Source: Ursus arctos (Eukaryota; Chordata; Mammalia; Carnivora; Ursidae). Taken from it: a DNA stretch of 64,000 nucleotides. Both the position numbers and the translations under genes were made by a program. The DNA lies in contig NW_026622874.1 of assembly GCF_023065955.2 (NCBI RefSeq), positions 7,732,001-7,796,000 on the forward strand. Direction: 5' to 3'. Below the pieces are notes generated by a model, which searched no databases, was not told the origin of the DNA, and saw only the letters and a program-made list of their open reading frames with translations. Positions within the stretch are counted from its first letter, which is position 1. Every line of letters begins with the position of its first letter. Positions 45,851 through 58,739 of the stretch are shown piece after piece.

Positions 45851-46734
45851 AAGTCGGATTTTTATGTCCTCGCCATGTCTTGTCCCAACCACAGCAATTC
45901 CTACAAACCACAGCCCGAGGCGTGGTGCCCTTTCTGAGGGTCAGCAGCTCCGCGGGACGGGAGAGGGGTGATGGACAGGAGCGACTTGACTGCTTGGGAC
46001 ACACGTGCGGCTCTAATGTCCGGTCCTGGTTCTATGCCTGACACTGGAGCAGCTGTGGGTCCTAGCGTCCCCGTTCACCGAGCCTAAGCTGCTCCCAGCA
46101 AGGGTTTGCTACGCCACTTCCCAGCCCCTAGGAAGAAAGAAGGTTTGGCTCCACACTTGTGGATACCAGCCGCTTCCTCAGTCCTGGCTCAGCTCCTGTC
46201 ACCATGCGGCCTGTGAAAAGGTGCAGAGCCTCTAACCCTCAACCCACTGCCCACGTCCTTTTCTAGAAAACACAATGCCCAGAAGTCACGGGTGCTTTCA
46301 ACTTCCTGAAGTATTTTCACGTATTTTAATTTTATGTTCATTTTACGTAACATCCCAAACAGGTGTGCCGTTCACTATCCCAATGAAGAATCAAGGAGAA
46401 GGACAGGGCATTGGAACGCCCAAGACCACCTAGCAGAAGGGGGAGGACTGAAACCTGCACTCCATTTCTCTTCCTTGTGCGTTTTGCATTGGGCCACACC
46501 GACCCATCGCTCTTCCTATGAGGGAGTGAGAACGGTTTATTAAAGCACCAATCAGTATGGGGTGCCCTGCTGGGCACGACCCAGTGGACTTGGCACCCAC
46601 AGCCCTGCCTGCTAAGGACTCCCCATCAAATAAATTGCTTAACCCTACCTGGCCAAGAGCTTAGAGAAGAAAAATATTTCAGACTGGCCCAGTGCGTCTT
46701 GCCCTAACCTAACCGCCAACTCACCCCCGTATCA
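45851..46734. other. Intronic sequence, no feature recognised
   Basis: Unique stretch between a SINE head fragment and the L1-split repeat. Confidence 0.45.
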
Positions 46735-46986
46735 GTCAGCATTCCCGTGAGAACTGGCTCATGCAGTTACAAAGGCTGGTAAGTCCAAGATCTGCAGGGC
46801 GGGCTGGCAGCCTGGAGACACAGGAAAGCTGATTCAGTAGCTCCAGTCTGAAGGCTGCCTGCTGCAGAATTCCCTCTTGCTCAGGGGAGGTCAGTCTTTT
46901 GTTCTATTCAGGCTGTCAGCTGATTAGATGAGGCCCACCCACATTATGTAGGACTATCTGCTTTTACTCAAAGTCACTGATTTATT
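46735..46986. repeat. Left half of an older LTR-like repeat split by the L1
   Basis: Reads CAGTCAGCATTCCC, AACTGGCTCATGCAG, GGCTGGTAAGTCC, CAGAATTCCCTCTTGCTCAG, GATGAGGCCCACCC, AAAGTCACTGA. The same series of blocks is present at 24500-24850. The right half resumes at 53619. The TG...CA-type ends of this family suggest a MaLR-like LTR, but I do not assign a subfamily. Confidence 0.8.
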
Positions 46987-48927
46987 TTTATTTTCTTTTT
47001 TAGTTATTTTTTTAAATCCAGCATACTTAACATACAGTGTTTTAATAGTTTCAGGTGTACAACAGAATTCAACAATTCTATACATTATTCAGTGCTCATC
47101 ATGATAAGTATAGTCTTAATTCCCTTCACCTGTTTCATCCCCCCCCCACCTCCCCTCTGGTGAACACCAGTTTGCTCTATAGACTTAAGAGTCTGTTTCT
47201 TGGTTTGTCTATCTGTTTCTTTGCTTGTTTTGTTTCTTAAATTCCACCTATGAGTGAAATCATATGGTATTTTTCTTTCTCTGACTTATTTCACTTAGCA
47301 TAATTCACACTAGCTCCATCCATGTTGTTGCAAATGGCAAAATTGCATTCTTTTTTATGGCCAATTAATATTCTATTGTGTATACACCACATCTTCTTTA
47401 TCCACTCATCTGTCGATGGGCACTTGGGCTGCTTCCATATCTTGGCTATTGTAGATAATGCTGCCATAAACTTCAGGGGGCACGTATGTTTTCCAGTTAG
47501 TGTTTTCATATTCTTTGGGTAAGTAACCAGTCGTGGAATTACTGATCATATGGTAGTTCCATTTTTAATTTTTGAGGTATCTCCATACTGTTGTCCACAG
47601 TGGCTGCACCAGTTTGCATTCCTGCCAACAGTGCACGAGGGTTCCCCTTTCCCCATATCCTCGCCAACAACTGTTGTTTCTTGTGTTGCTGATTTTAGCC
47701 ATTCTGACAGATGGGAGGTGGTATCTCATTGTAGTTTTGATGTGTATTTCTCTCGTAATGAGTGATGATGAGCATCTTTTCATGTGTCTGTTGGCCATCT
47801 GCATGTCTTCTTTGGAGAAATGTCTGTTCATGTCTTCTACCAATTTTTTAATTGGATTATTTGTCTTTGGGGTGTTGAGTTGTATCCATTCTTTATATAT
47901 TTTGGATACTAAGCCTTTATCAGATATGTCATTTACAAATATCTTCTCCCATTCAGTAGGTTGTCCTTTAGCTTTGTTGGTTGTTTCCTTTCAGTGCAGA
48001 AGCTTTTTATTTTGATGAAGTCCCGGTAGTTTATTTTTGCTTTTGTTTCCCTTGCTTCAGGAGACATATCTAGAAAGATGTTGCCAAAGCCAATGTCAGA
48101 GAGATTACTGCCTGTGTTCTCTTCTCGGATGTTTATGGTTTCAGGTCTCACATTTGTCTTTAATCCAATTTGAGTTTATTTTTTATATGGTATGAGAAAC
48201 TGGTCCAGTTGTATTCTTTTGCATGTTGTTGTCCAGTTTTCCCAACACCATTTATTGAAGAGACTGTCTTCCCCATGGATATTCTTGCCTCCTTTGTCAA
48301 AGGTTAATTCAGCATATCATCATCAGTTTATTTCTGGGCTCACTATTCTGTTCCATTGATCTATATGTCTATTTTTGTGCCAGTACCATACTGTTTTAAT
48401 TACTACAGCTCTGTAATATAACTTGAAATCTGTAATCGTGATACCTCCAGCTTTTTCTTTTCCAAGATTGCTTCCACTCTTTGGAGTCTTTTGTGTTTCC
48501 AGACAAATTTTAGGTGTTTCTCTAGTCCTGTGAAAAATGCTGTTGGTATTTTGATAGGGATTGCATTAAATGTGTAGATTGCTTTGGGTAGTAGAGTCAT
48601 TTTAACAATATTTGTTTTTCCAATCCATCAGCACAGAATATCTTTCCATTTGTATCATCTTTAATTTCTTTCATCAGTGTTTCATAGTTTTCAGAGTACA
48701 GATCTTTCACCTCTTTGGTTAGATTTATTCCTAGGTATTTCATTATCTTTGCTGCGACTATAAATGGGATTATTTTCTTAATTTCTCTTTGTGCTGCTTC
48801 ATTATTAGTATAGAAATGCAACAGATTTCTGTATATCAATTTTGTATCCTGTGACCTTACTCAATTCATTTATTAGTTCTAGCAGTTTTTTGGTGGAGTC
48901 TTTAGGGTTTTCCATATATAATATCAT

Positions 48928-48939
48928 ATCACCTGCAAA
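48928..48939 (-). other. L1 reverse transcriptase FADD motif mutated to FAGD
   Basis: The minus-strand codons TTT GCA GGT GAT encode FAGD where L1 reverse transcriptase normally has the catalytic FADD. One GAT-to-GGT change removes a metal-binding aspartate. Together with the frameshifts this marks the element as non-autonomous and dead. Confidence 0.85.
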
Positions 48940-49865
48940 TAGTGAAAGTTTTACCTCTTCCTTACCAATTTGGATGCCTTTTATTTCTCTTGTCTGATTG
49001 CTGTGGCTAGGATTCCCAGTACTATGATGAATAAAAGTGTCCTTGTCCTGTTCTTGACCTTGGGGAAAAAGCTCTCAGCTTTTCCCCATTAAGGATGATG
49101 TTTGCTGTGGGTTTTTCATAGATGGCATTTATTATGTTGAGGTATGTTCCCTCTAAACCTATTTCGTTGAGAGTTTTTATCATGAATGGATATTGTACTT
49201 TGTGAAATGCTTTTTCTGCATCTATTGAAATGATCATACGGTTCTTATCCTATCTTCTCTTCTCTTCTCTTACTAATGTGATATATCATATTGATTAACC
49301 TATGAATGTCGAACCACCCTTGCATGCTGGGAATAAATCTCCCTTGATCATGGTAAATGATTTTTTAACATATTGTTGGATTTAGTTTGTTAATATTTTG
49401 TTGAGGATTTTTGCACCTATGTTCATCAGGGATATTGGCCTGTAGTTCTCTTTTTTTGTGGTGTCTTTATCTTTTTGGTATCAGGGTAATGCTGGCCTCA
49501 TAGAATGAATATGGAAGGTTTCCTTCCTCTTCTATTTTTTTTAATAGTTTGAGAAGAATAGGTACTAATTCTTCTTTAAATGTTTGATAGAATTCACCTG
49601 TGAAGCCCTCTGGTCCTGGTCATTTTCTTTTTTAGGAGTTTTTTGATTAATGATTCAATTTCATTGCTGGTAACCAGGCTGTTCAATTTTTCTACTTCTT
49701 CCTGATTCAGTTTTGGAAGGTTATATGTTTCTAGGAATATATCCATTTCTTCTAGGATATCCAATTTGTTGGCATATAATTTTTCATAATATCCCCCTTA
49801 TAATCCTTTGTACTTCCATGTTGTCAATTATTTCTCCTCTTTCATTTCTTATTTTGTTTGAGTCC

Positions 49866-49868
<3 letters not shown>

Positions 49869-49945
<77 letters not shown>
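49869..49945 (+). repeat. Compound (GT)n(GA)n microsatellite inside the L1
   Basis: (GT)n to about 49912 followed by GAAA and (GA)n to 49945. It interrupts L1 ORF2 and adds to its inactivation. Confidence 0.95.
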
Positions 49946-49947
<2 letters not shown>

Positions 49948-52900
49948 TGTCTGGCTAAAGGTTTATTAAAGGCTTATTGATTTTGCTGATCTTTTCAAAG
50001 AGCCAGTTCCTGGTTTCATTGATCTGTTCTGGGTTTTTTTGGTGGGTTTTGTTTGTTTGGTTTGGTTTCTATTTTGTTTATTTCCCATCTAATCTTTATT
50101 ATTTCCTTCCTTCTATTGTTTTGGGGTTTTGTTTGTTCTTATTTTCTAGCTCCTTTAGGTTTAAGATTAGGTTGTTTATTTGACATTTTTCCTGTTCTTT
50201 GTAGTGTGCCGTATTGCTCTAAACTTCCCTCCTCAGACTACTTTTGTTGCATCCCAAAGATTCTGGACCATTGTGTTTTTATTTTTCATTTGTCTCCGTG
50301 TATTTTTAAATTTCCTCTTTGAGTTCTTGGTTCACCAATTCATTGCTTAGTAGCATGTTATTTAACCTCCAAGTATTTGTGTTCTTTTTGGATTTTTTTC
50401 TTGTGGTTGATTTCTAGTTTCATAGAGTTGTGGTCAGAAAAGATGTATGACTTCAATTTTTTTGAATTTGTTGAGACCTGTTTTGTGGCCTAATATGTGA
50501 TCTATTCTGGAGAATGTTCCATGTGCACTTGAAAACAATGTGTATTCTGCTGTTTTAGGATGGAATGTTCTGAATATATCTGTTAGATCCATCTGGTCCA
50601 ATGAGTCATTCAAAGCCACTGTTTCCCTGTTGATTTTCTGTTTAGATGATCTATCTATTGACATAAGTGTGGTGTTAAATTCCCCTACTGTTACTGTATT
50701 CTTATCGATTGCTTCCTTTATGTTTGTTATTACCTGCTTTGTGTATTTGGGTGCTCCGATGGTCTTCTTGTTGGATTGCATCCTTTATGATTATATAATA
50801 GTCTTCTTTGTCTCTTGTTATGGTCTTTGTTTTAAAGTCTATTTTGTCTGATGCAAGTATTGCTACCCTGACTTTCTTTTCACTCCATTTGCATGATAAG
50901 TGCATCACTTCACCTTCAATCTGCACATGTCTTTAGATATGAAATGAGTCTCTTATGGGCAGCATATAGATAGGTCTTGTTTTTTCTATCCATTCTGTCA
51001 CCCTATGTCTTTTGATTGGAGCGTTTAGTCCATTTACATTCAAAGTAATTATTGATAGGTATGTACCTATTGCCATTTTGCTACTTGCTTTATTGGTTGT
51101 TTTTGTAGTTCTTCTCCGTTTCTTTCTTCTCTTGCTCTCTCCTTTCATGGTTTGCTGGATTTCTTTAGTCATATATTTGGATTCCTTTCTCTTTATTTTT
51201 TGCACATCTATTACTGGTTTTTGATTTGTGGTTACCATCAGGTTTATATATAACATCTTACACATATAGCAGTCTATGTTAAGTTGATGGTCGCTTATGT
51301 TTGAACTCATTCTTTACTCTTCTATTCCCCCCACACACACATTTTATGTATATGGCATCAGACATTACATCCTTTTATTTTGTGAATTCCTTGACTGATT
51401 TTTATAGATGTACTTATTTTTGCTGTCTTAGTGTTCCTACTGTTCTTCTGCTTATGGTCTTTGTACCCAAAAACTTCCCTTTAACATTTCTTGTAGGGCT
51501 GGTTTAGTGATCATGAATTCCTTTAACTTTTGTCTGTCTGGGAAACTCTTTATCTCTTGTTCTATTCTGAAGGAGAGCCTTGCTGGACAGAGTATTTTTG
51601 GTTGCAGGTTTTTCCTTTCAGCACTTTAAATACATCATGCTACTCTCTTCTAGCCTCAAAAGTTTCTGCTGAAAAATCAGCTGAGAGTCTTATGGGGTTT
51701 CCCTTGTATGTAACTGCTTTCTTTTCTCTTGCTGCTTTTTAAATTCTCTCTTGATCACTGCATTTTGCCATTTTAATTACTATGTATCTTGGTGTTGACT
51801 TCCTTTGGTTGGTTTTGTTGGGGACTCTCTTGCCTCCTAGATCTGGATTTCTCTTTCCTTCCCCAGATCTGGGAAGTTTTCAGCTATTATTTCTTCAGAT
51901 AAATCTTCTGCCCCCGTTTCTCTCTCTTCTCCTTGTGGGATCCCTATCATGAGACTGTTATTATGCTTGATGGTGTGACTGAGTTGTCTGGGCCTGTTCG
52001 TATTTTGCATCATTTTTTTTTTTTCTCTCATGGCTCAGCTTGATTACTTTCCATTACTCTGTCCTCTGGGTTGCTGATCACTTCTTCTACTTCCTCTTGT
52101 TTACTATTTATTCCAGGCTGTGTATTTTTAATTCATTTATTGAGTTCTTCATCTCTGACTGGTTCTTTTTTATGTTTCTTTTCTCTTTTTTGAGGGTCTC
52201 CCTGAGGTCCTCCACTCTGAAGTCTGGAATGTATCTTTATGACCTTTACTTTAAATTCTCTATCAGGAATATTACTTATCGCCACTTTGCATAAGTCCCT
52301 TGCTATGACTTGGGTCATATTCCTCTGTCTCATTCTGTCTATTGCTGTGTATGTTTCTATGTGTTAGGAGAGTTGGCTCTGTCTCCTGCACTTGAAAGGA
52401 GTGGCTTTATGAAGAAGTGGTCCCACAGTGCAATGTCTCCTTTTCACCAGAAAATGGTGCTTCAGGGGTGTCTCCAGTGTGTGTTGCTACAGGGGTGTCC
52501 TACCATTGTGGCAGAGCTGTGTTTGCCTTCAGTCCAGCCTGTGGTGGTTCTCTGCCCATTGTGGGCAGAGTCTGGTGTCTGCGATGTTAGTGGGCCGGTC
52601 CGGGGCTGCCTTGGGCTTGAGTTGAGTCAGTCCAGATGTTTATCAGAGATGAAGTAGCACCAAACGGCAGGGCACTTCATTGTGTTGTCCCTGGAGAAGC
52701 TTCTGTGGGTGGGTGAGGCCTGCAGTCAGAACAGCTGCCTGGCACCAGCCCACTGCTGGGGTCAGTCAAACTGGTGTGTAGTTATCTTTTCCTCTCTCAC
52801 AGCAGGACTCACTTTGGAGTGGTGCTGACCCTTGTTGGGGCTGCATGGACACTGCCAGGCTCATGATACACTTTTGGATGGGTTCTACTAGGGTTGTATT

Positions 52901-53618
52901 AAAAGGGGAGGTGCTCTGGAGAATGCAGAGGTGAGGCACAAGGTGCCAGCAATACACTGGGGGGGGGGGGACTTGCAGCCACCCAGGAAAACTCCTGTGG
53001 AGGCTGGGGTAGAAGGGGCAGGTCTGAAGATGAGCGTGGGGGTGGGGCCTGCTATTAGCAAGCTAGGTGGACGTGTTGGTGGTTCCCTGGTTCCCACTGG
53101 TGTCTTGTATCTAGGCTGCAGGTGGGAGAGGGAAATGGCTCCTGCCAGCTCTTTTGTGCTTGGAGAAGTCTCATAAAGACCACTGCCCCCCCAGCATGCA
53201 TTCTCAGATTAGTAAATAAACCTCCCTCCCATGTACCCCAGGTGTTTTTCAAACTGCTGCTTCTGTGTTGTATCTCCGTGGGGCTGTTTGTGTTCTGTCT
53301 CTTTAAGGGCAGGGACTCCCACTCTCCTGGCTTTCCGTGCCTGGGGTACCTGGGCTGGGGTCTGCTCCTCTTCCCCTGCCTGCATCCATGGGTCCCTCCC
53401 TCCTGTGGATAGTCTCAGGCCAGTTTGGCTCCCAGCTGTCTCTGCCCGTCCTACCCTCTTCATCATGGACTCTTGTCTACGTTTAGCTGTGAAGTCTGTT
53501 CTGCCAGTCTTCAGGTCATTTTCTGGATCATTTATGCTGACATGGGTATTATCTAGGTGTCCCTGTGGGACGAGGTGAGCCCAGGGTCCTCCTACTCCAC
53601 CATCTTCCCTGGAAGTCC

Positions 53619-53740
53619 CTCAAAGTCACTGACTTATTTGTGAATCTCATCCAAAAACACTGCCACAGGAACATTCAGAATAATGTTGCCACAAATCTGG
53701 GCACCATGGCCCCATCAAGCTGATGCAAAATTAACCACCC
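53619..53740. repeat. Right half of the older LTR-like repeat split by the L1
   Basis: Continues from the duplication into AATCTCATCCAAAAACACTGCC, GAATAATGTTGCCA, GGGCACCATGGCCC and CAAAATTAACCACCC. These are the expected downstream blocks of the repeat at 46735-46986, and they match 24745-24850. Confidence 0.8.
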
Positions 53741-54274
53741 GAACCCCCAGGAGCTGGGACTATTGCAGGCTCTTGGCCATGCTGGGCCCTGGCCAGGGGG
53801 CATGGCTGGAGCAGCAGGACAGAGTTATGGCCCCAGCAGGTCCTTTTCTCATGTGAGAAACCATCGTGAATGTTGGCATCTGTCAACAAGCTCATTTTAG
53901 GAAGGAGGCTGCCCTAAAATAACTGGAAAAAGTGTGTGATCCAGCCTGCTCCATTTAGGGATGAGGACCCTAAGGACCAGAGAAGAAAAAGGACCTGCAG
54001 GATTCTGCCCCTACAGCACACACGGGGAGGTAATCACAGGAGCAGCAGCAGCCCTCCTTACAAATGGGGACTCCCTGAGCTGTGGGCTGCCCAGAAGAGG
54101 CCCCACAGAAGGATGCCCAGGCCATGCGTTCCCCAAGCAGGGCCCAGGGTGGGATGGATGATCTCACAGCAGGTGCACATCACCAGCCCCCTCACGGCCC
54201 TCACCACCTGTACATCCACAGATGGAGCAGAGCCTGCACTCATGGAAAAGACATCACGTACAACTCAGGAACTT

Positions 54275-54435
54275 GCGTTCGGGTCCTGGCTTTGCTCTTG
54301 ACCATGTGATGTTGGACAATCTCTTCTCCTCTCCCCAGTGATAAGGGTACTAGAAGCATGTCCAACATCACATGGTGATGCCCCCTTGTGCCTCAGTTTC
54401 CTGATGTGCAAAATTAGCCCTCTGGGTTAGATCGG
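54275..54435 (+). repeat. MIR SINE interrupted by foreign bases
   Basis: MIR left part (GGGTCCTGGCTTTGCTCTTGACCATG) and right part (GTGCCTCAGTTTCCTGATGTGCAAAATTAG) are separated by about 60 extra bases. Those bases form an inverted repeat and include a copy of nearby LTR sequence (see findings). Confidence 0.68.
54301..54376. repeat. Perfect 18-bp inverted repeat with 40-nt loop
   Basis: ACCATGTGATGTTGGACA at 54301-54318 is the exact reverse complement of 54359-54376. The loop includes 54323-54359, 34 of 37 bases identical to 55033-55069 inside the ERV LTR. Confidence 0.9.
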
Positions 54436-54934
54436 CATTTCTGAACACAGGAGAGGAATGGCACGCAGATTTCTCACGGGAGTTGTCAAAACACAAGGGG
54501 ACACAGGCCCCACACTAGATCTGCTAAATCAAAACCGGAGGGGAGCACAGCTGGGGCCAGCTGAGAACAAGCCTACTGTCCAGCTCTACAAGCATCCTGG
54601 AGAATGCTAGCACATCAGGCCACCTGCAGCCTCCCTCAGACAATCAAAGCCCAACATATGAGCCTCTTTGGGAACTACACACCCAAGCCACGGGTTCATA
54701 CTTGGTCTCCAACCCCTGCCTACAGATACCATTTCACGGAGATGCCACTTCAAGTCTCTGCGAATACAAATGTCTTCAACACAGTGGCCTCCATCTATAG
54801 ACCCTAATTCAAAAACATAGCTTTGATCTGAAAAGTCAGTCCTCACATTGGCCACATAAGTGAAGAACGCGAAGGAGACATGTAAGGAGTCGCGCTGGGG
54901 TGCAAGTGCCTTGGGGTCTCCAGGACACCGTGTG

Positions 54935-55710
54935 CTATGAGAGGAGAGGCTTCTGTTCCCTGCTGTTGTGAGACAGTAGAAAACACAGATGCTGTCCTCT
55001 GCCCCAGTCCCTGGTGCAGAGCTCCTAAAATCCTTCTCCTCTCCCCAGTGACAAGGGCACTAGGAGCATCTTTTGTTCTAAGGAGGCAACTCTGGGTGGG
55101 TTTCTGGATGGGGACTGGGTGCCAGAAAGCCTGAGCCATGATTGGAAGCTTCGGATTTTTAACCCCACCCCCCACCCTCCGGAAAGGGGAGAGGGTGGAG
55201 GTGAATTAATAGTTGGTCACGCCTGTGTGAGGAAGCCTCCATAAAATCCCAAGAGTCTGGGGTTCAGAGAGCTTCCGGGCTGGCAAGCACATCCACACTG
55301 AAAGGGTGATGCACCCCAACATCACATGGAGAGACGTTCCTACATTCAGGACCCCCCAGATCTCACCCTAAGTATCTCTTCATTTGGCTGATCATCTCTA
55401 GCCTTTATTACATCCTGTAATAAACCAATAAACGGGTTTCCCTGAGTTCTGTGAGCTGTTCTAGCAAATTAGCCAAATTCAAGGAGGGGTCTCAGGAACC
55501 TCCGACAGGTAATCACATTGGGCAGAAGTTGTGGGTCACCTGGGGACCTACCCCCTTCACCTGTGGGGTCTGTGCTGTCTCCGCGTAGACAGTAGCAGAA
55601 CTGAGTTAAATTATAGGACAGGCAACCGTGTGGGAGAACCTCAGTGTGGGAAAATCTCCACCCATCAGGTGACCAGAGTGAAGTGTTGTGTGTGAACAGG
55701 AGGGGAGGCT
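54935..55710 (+). mobile_element. Old ERV LTR with twin polyadenylation signals
   Basis: Carries typical solo-LTR blocks: CCTAAAATCC, CAAGGGCACTAGGAGCATC, GGGACTGGGTGCCAGAAAG, GCCTCCATAAAATCCC (TATA-like), GGTTCAGAGAGCTTCCGGG, two overlapping AATAAA signals (55419-55424, 55427-55432), ACTGAGTTAAATTATAGGACA and AGAGTGAAGTGTTGTGTGTGAACAGG. The family resembles ERVL-type LTRs, but the subfamily is not assigned. Edges are approximate. Confidence 0.72.
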
Positions 55711-55756
55711 CCACAGGGCAGAGGAAATGAAGTCTTTCTCCTACAGCTGCATCCCC

Positions 55757-55853
55757 CACACCTGGATCAGGGCCAGGCACATAGTAGTTGCTCAGTAAGT
55801 ATCTACTGAAAAAATGAATGAAAGAATGAAAGAATGAATGAATGAATGAATGA
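55757..55853 (+). repeat. MIR tail followed by (GAAT)n microsatellite
   Basis: GGCCAGGCACATAGTAGTTGCTCAGTAAGTATC is a MIR 3' end. It continues into GAATGAAAGAATGAAAGAATGAATGAATG (about 55815-55853). Confidence 0.75.
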
Positions 55854-55859
55854 GTTTGC

Positions 55860-57034
55860 CCGTCTTTGTATCCCTGGCCTAGCATTTGCAACAGCTGGTA
55901 AATCAGTGCGTGAACAAACACGAAGGATTTCTAAACTTCGCAAAACACTTCCACAAATACTTCCTTAGCTCATCCCAACCATGAAGCCAGCTCTCCCTGC
56001 AGACGTCCTGCTACCCCGCACTATCTTCTCAGGTGGGGGTGTGCGTGCATAAGGACAAATTTTCTCTGCACCAGCGTTGGAGCCCAGGGGAATCCGGGGT
56101 CCAGGAGGGCATTTCCCTGAGGGCCATGGCCTTCTGTCCACCACGAGGCAGGTCCCTGATTTGGAGCCTCCTTGGAGGTCCCAGTAACACTGACGGGACA
56201 GTCAGTTCAGGAAAACTGAAGAGTCTGCCCAGGCTTCTCTCTCCCTCCTGGATGTCCGCTTTCCTTCCGCCCAAAGGTGAGTCTCCATTTACCTCTCCAG
56301 ATGCCTCTCAGCCCTTCTCCCTCTGGCTCTCCGAAGAGTGCACCACCTGGCCCTACTTGCCCACTGGCTGCTCATCACCTTAGGCCAAGAGGAGGCACCC
56401 GTGGGAGACCACAGGGTCCTAGCGGGATACCTATTCCCCGTTCCCTTCCCACTGGACAGTGCCTCGGGGTCTCTGTTCCTCCAGTCGGGGACACCCCCAC
56501 CCCCATATAACTGCCCCCACCCCTTGCCCCTTCAGACCTAGGGTGGGAGCCACCTCCCCCTCGGCCACACCTGCTCCATAAATGACCCTGCAAGCTCTCC
56601 TCGATTACCCCTGGGAATATGCCCTCTGTCTTACTGGGACCCTAACTGAGGCAGGAGCCAAGGGACCTGAGAGCAGGCCAAGTTGCCTTTCCTAACAATC
56701 GAGTAAATACAGACTCCGGACACATTGCAGCACGTGAGCGGATGACTGGTCACAGCCCCAACATCCCAGCCATAGAACGTGGAATTATTTCACCCAGGGA
56801 AATTTCCAAAGCAAGTACTACCAGTGACTTTGCTCTCCTGCAGAAGGAGCTTGTTTCAACCCCAGTCATGGTGCTGAGCAGTATCTGGCTTTGAACAACA
56901 TAGTCCCCCCTGAATTCTCCAGGCTGAATTATTTATAAGGCATGTCCCTAAATAACTGAAGCCAATGACCTGCTCTGGGAAGTTACTGGATAGACACAAT
57001 TAGACTTTACAGGACATCTGCTGATTCTGCTTTG
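55860..57034. other. Intronic sequence, no feature recognised
   Basis: C-rich sequence around 56270-56560, then unique sequence. No exon seen. Confidence 0.45.
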
Positions 57035-57223
57035 TTTTTTTAAAGATTTTATTTATTTATTTATTTGAGAGAGAGAGCACAAGCAGTGGGGAGGGGTGGA
57101 GGGAGAGGGAGAAGCAGGCTCCCCACTGAGCAGGAAGCCTAACATGGGGCTCGATCCCAGGACCCTGAGATCATGGGCTGAGCCAAAGGCAGACACACAA
57201 CTGACTGAGCCCCCCAGGTGCCC
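57035..57223 (-). mobile_element. CAN-SINE
   Basis: Minus-strand copy from TTTTTTTAAAGATTTTATTTA to the inverted head CCCCCCAGGTGCCCC. The flanks CTGATTCTGCTTTG and CTGACTCTGGTTTT look like a partly decayed duplication. Confidence 0.92.
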
Positions 57224-58739
57224 CTGACTCTGGTTTTAGAATGAGCTTTCGGACAATGGCCGAAAGAAGCGTCTATTAAGGCCACTCCTTGCTTATGACC
57301 AAGAGGGAGGGGAAGAAGGTGAATCGGCAGCCTGCAGAATATGCTCTTTACTTAAAAACGACAACAAACTGCAGAGCAAGGAGGCAGGCATCAAGATTAC
57401 CCAAAAGGAGCTCCAAGTCTCTGAGCTCAGGGTAGAAAAGGAAGAGGGGCTAGAACACAGCTGCCTTACAGGTATCCGGCCTGGCTGGAGGCCACCCTGA
57501 TTGCAGCACAAAGCATTGGCACCGAGTGTTTACAAGGAGCTCACATAGCTTCGCATCCACAGAGGGGACGCCAAGGAGGGACGGTGACAGGTGCGTTCCT
57601 GCGAGAAGTGCGTCAAGTGATCCATGAAGATGTAGAGACACCTGACACCCAATTGCTCCCCACATACAACACCGATCTGAGAAACACAGACCCCCTGATT
57701 AGGGAAGAGACACATGGAGTCTGATAGAGCACCATCTATTAATGCTGAGGTCCTCCCAGTTTGAAACGTGATTGGCCAAGCAGTGCTTTGGGAGGAAAAC
57801 AGAACTTGGTCAATCACTCGTTTCAGGTACCAACACATGGCTGGTCACTCAGGTGGGCTGGCCCGGAATGTTTCCCGTTCCTCTAGGTGGTCTTCGCCAT
57901 TCATGAGGAAGGAAAGCTCTGGGGAGCCCTGCTTCTGTCTCATGCCCACCACCTCTGCCTGCTCAGCTCCCACACGGGTAGAGCCGTGGAGAAACCCTGC
58001 CCAGTGGGCCTGGGAGGACGGGAGCCCAGGTGGCCCGCAACTGTCGTGGACGACACAACACACATCAGTGGTCCCAGCCCCACCAGCTGGTGCACACTGG
58101 ATTAGTCCTGCTTCCCTGGGTCTGGTTTCTGGAAGTCCTCAGAGACGCCCCATGGGCAACTCTGCTGTCTTTCCTGCTTCCTCTGCACTGATGTGGTTTG
58201 TACAACCTGAATCCCTCCTCAGCCTCCCCGCCCCATAGTGAACAGAAGGGGCTGTCAGGAAACACTGCCTAGCCCTTCTCTACTGCCACCCCCTGGCCTT
58301 GAGTCCGTCCCCCCCCACAGCCCTGTCCTCCTATAGCAGACAAGTGGCTGCAGCCCAGCCAACCGTGAAGGGATGGATGGCCTGGAAGGGACTCAGGTGC
58401 CAATCTCCCTGCTAAGCTCATCAGACCCACTGGCATACAGATCAGCCAGCAGCCCCTCAGGGACTGGAGCCAGGCTACTTCCCACCACCTCCCATCCAGT
58501 CCCGGTCCAGGAATCCCAAAGTTACACAACCCGACTTGCTGGTCTGCCTTGGTACGGACACCGTCTGCTCCAGCCTCTGGCCATCAGACGCAGACGGGGA
58601 AGAGAGGTCTGGCTGAGGTCATGGGCTCTCCTCCCAAACCCAGAAATTACAGGTCAGACTCCCAGGCCGATACTCCCGCTTTGAGAGAAGAACCAGCAGT
58701 CAACAATTTCATGAAAGTTTCTCAACCGCAGGGGTAGGC
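57224..58739. other. Intronic sequence, no feature recognised
   Basis: Unique sequence with scattered open frames on both strands. None resembles a known protein. Confidence 0.45.

Larger units (their letters stand above)
46987..53618 (-). mobile_element. Full-length carnivore-type LINE-1 (6.6 kb), inactivated
   Basis: L1 encodes an RNA-binding chaperone (ORF1p) and an endonuclease/reverse transcriptase (ORF2p). On the minus strand the element starts at 53618 with a GGAAGATGGTGGAGTAGGAGG-type 5' end and a 5' UTR to about 52335. ORF1 remnants follow (52333-52133, 52031-51837, with IGIPQGEERE and AENFPDLGKE), then ORF2. ORF2 endonuclease remnants are ITLNVNGLNAPIKRHR and VGEFNTTLMSIDRSS, RT remnants [12 protein letters not shown] and FAGDMILY, and the C-terminal region is [22 protein letters not shown]. 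An A-rich end lies at 46987. Multiple frameshifts and stops break both ORFs. The RT FADD motif reads FAGD. Its target-site duplication begins CTCAAAGTCACTGA (46967-46986 and 53619-53638, 19 of 20 identical). It is in the same orientation as CNIH3. Confidence 0.93.
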
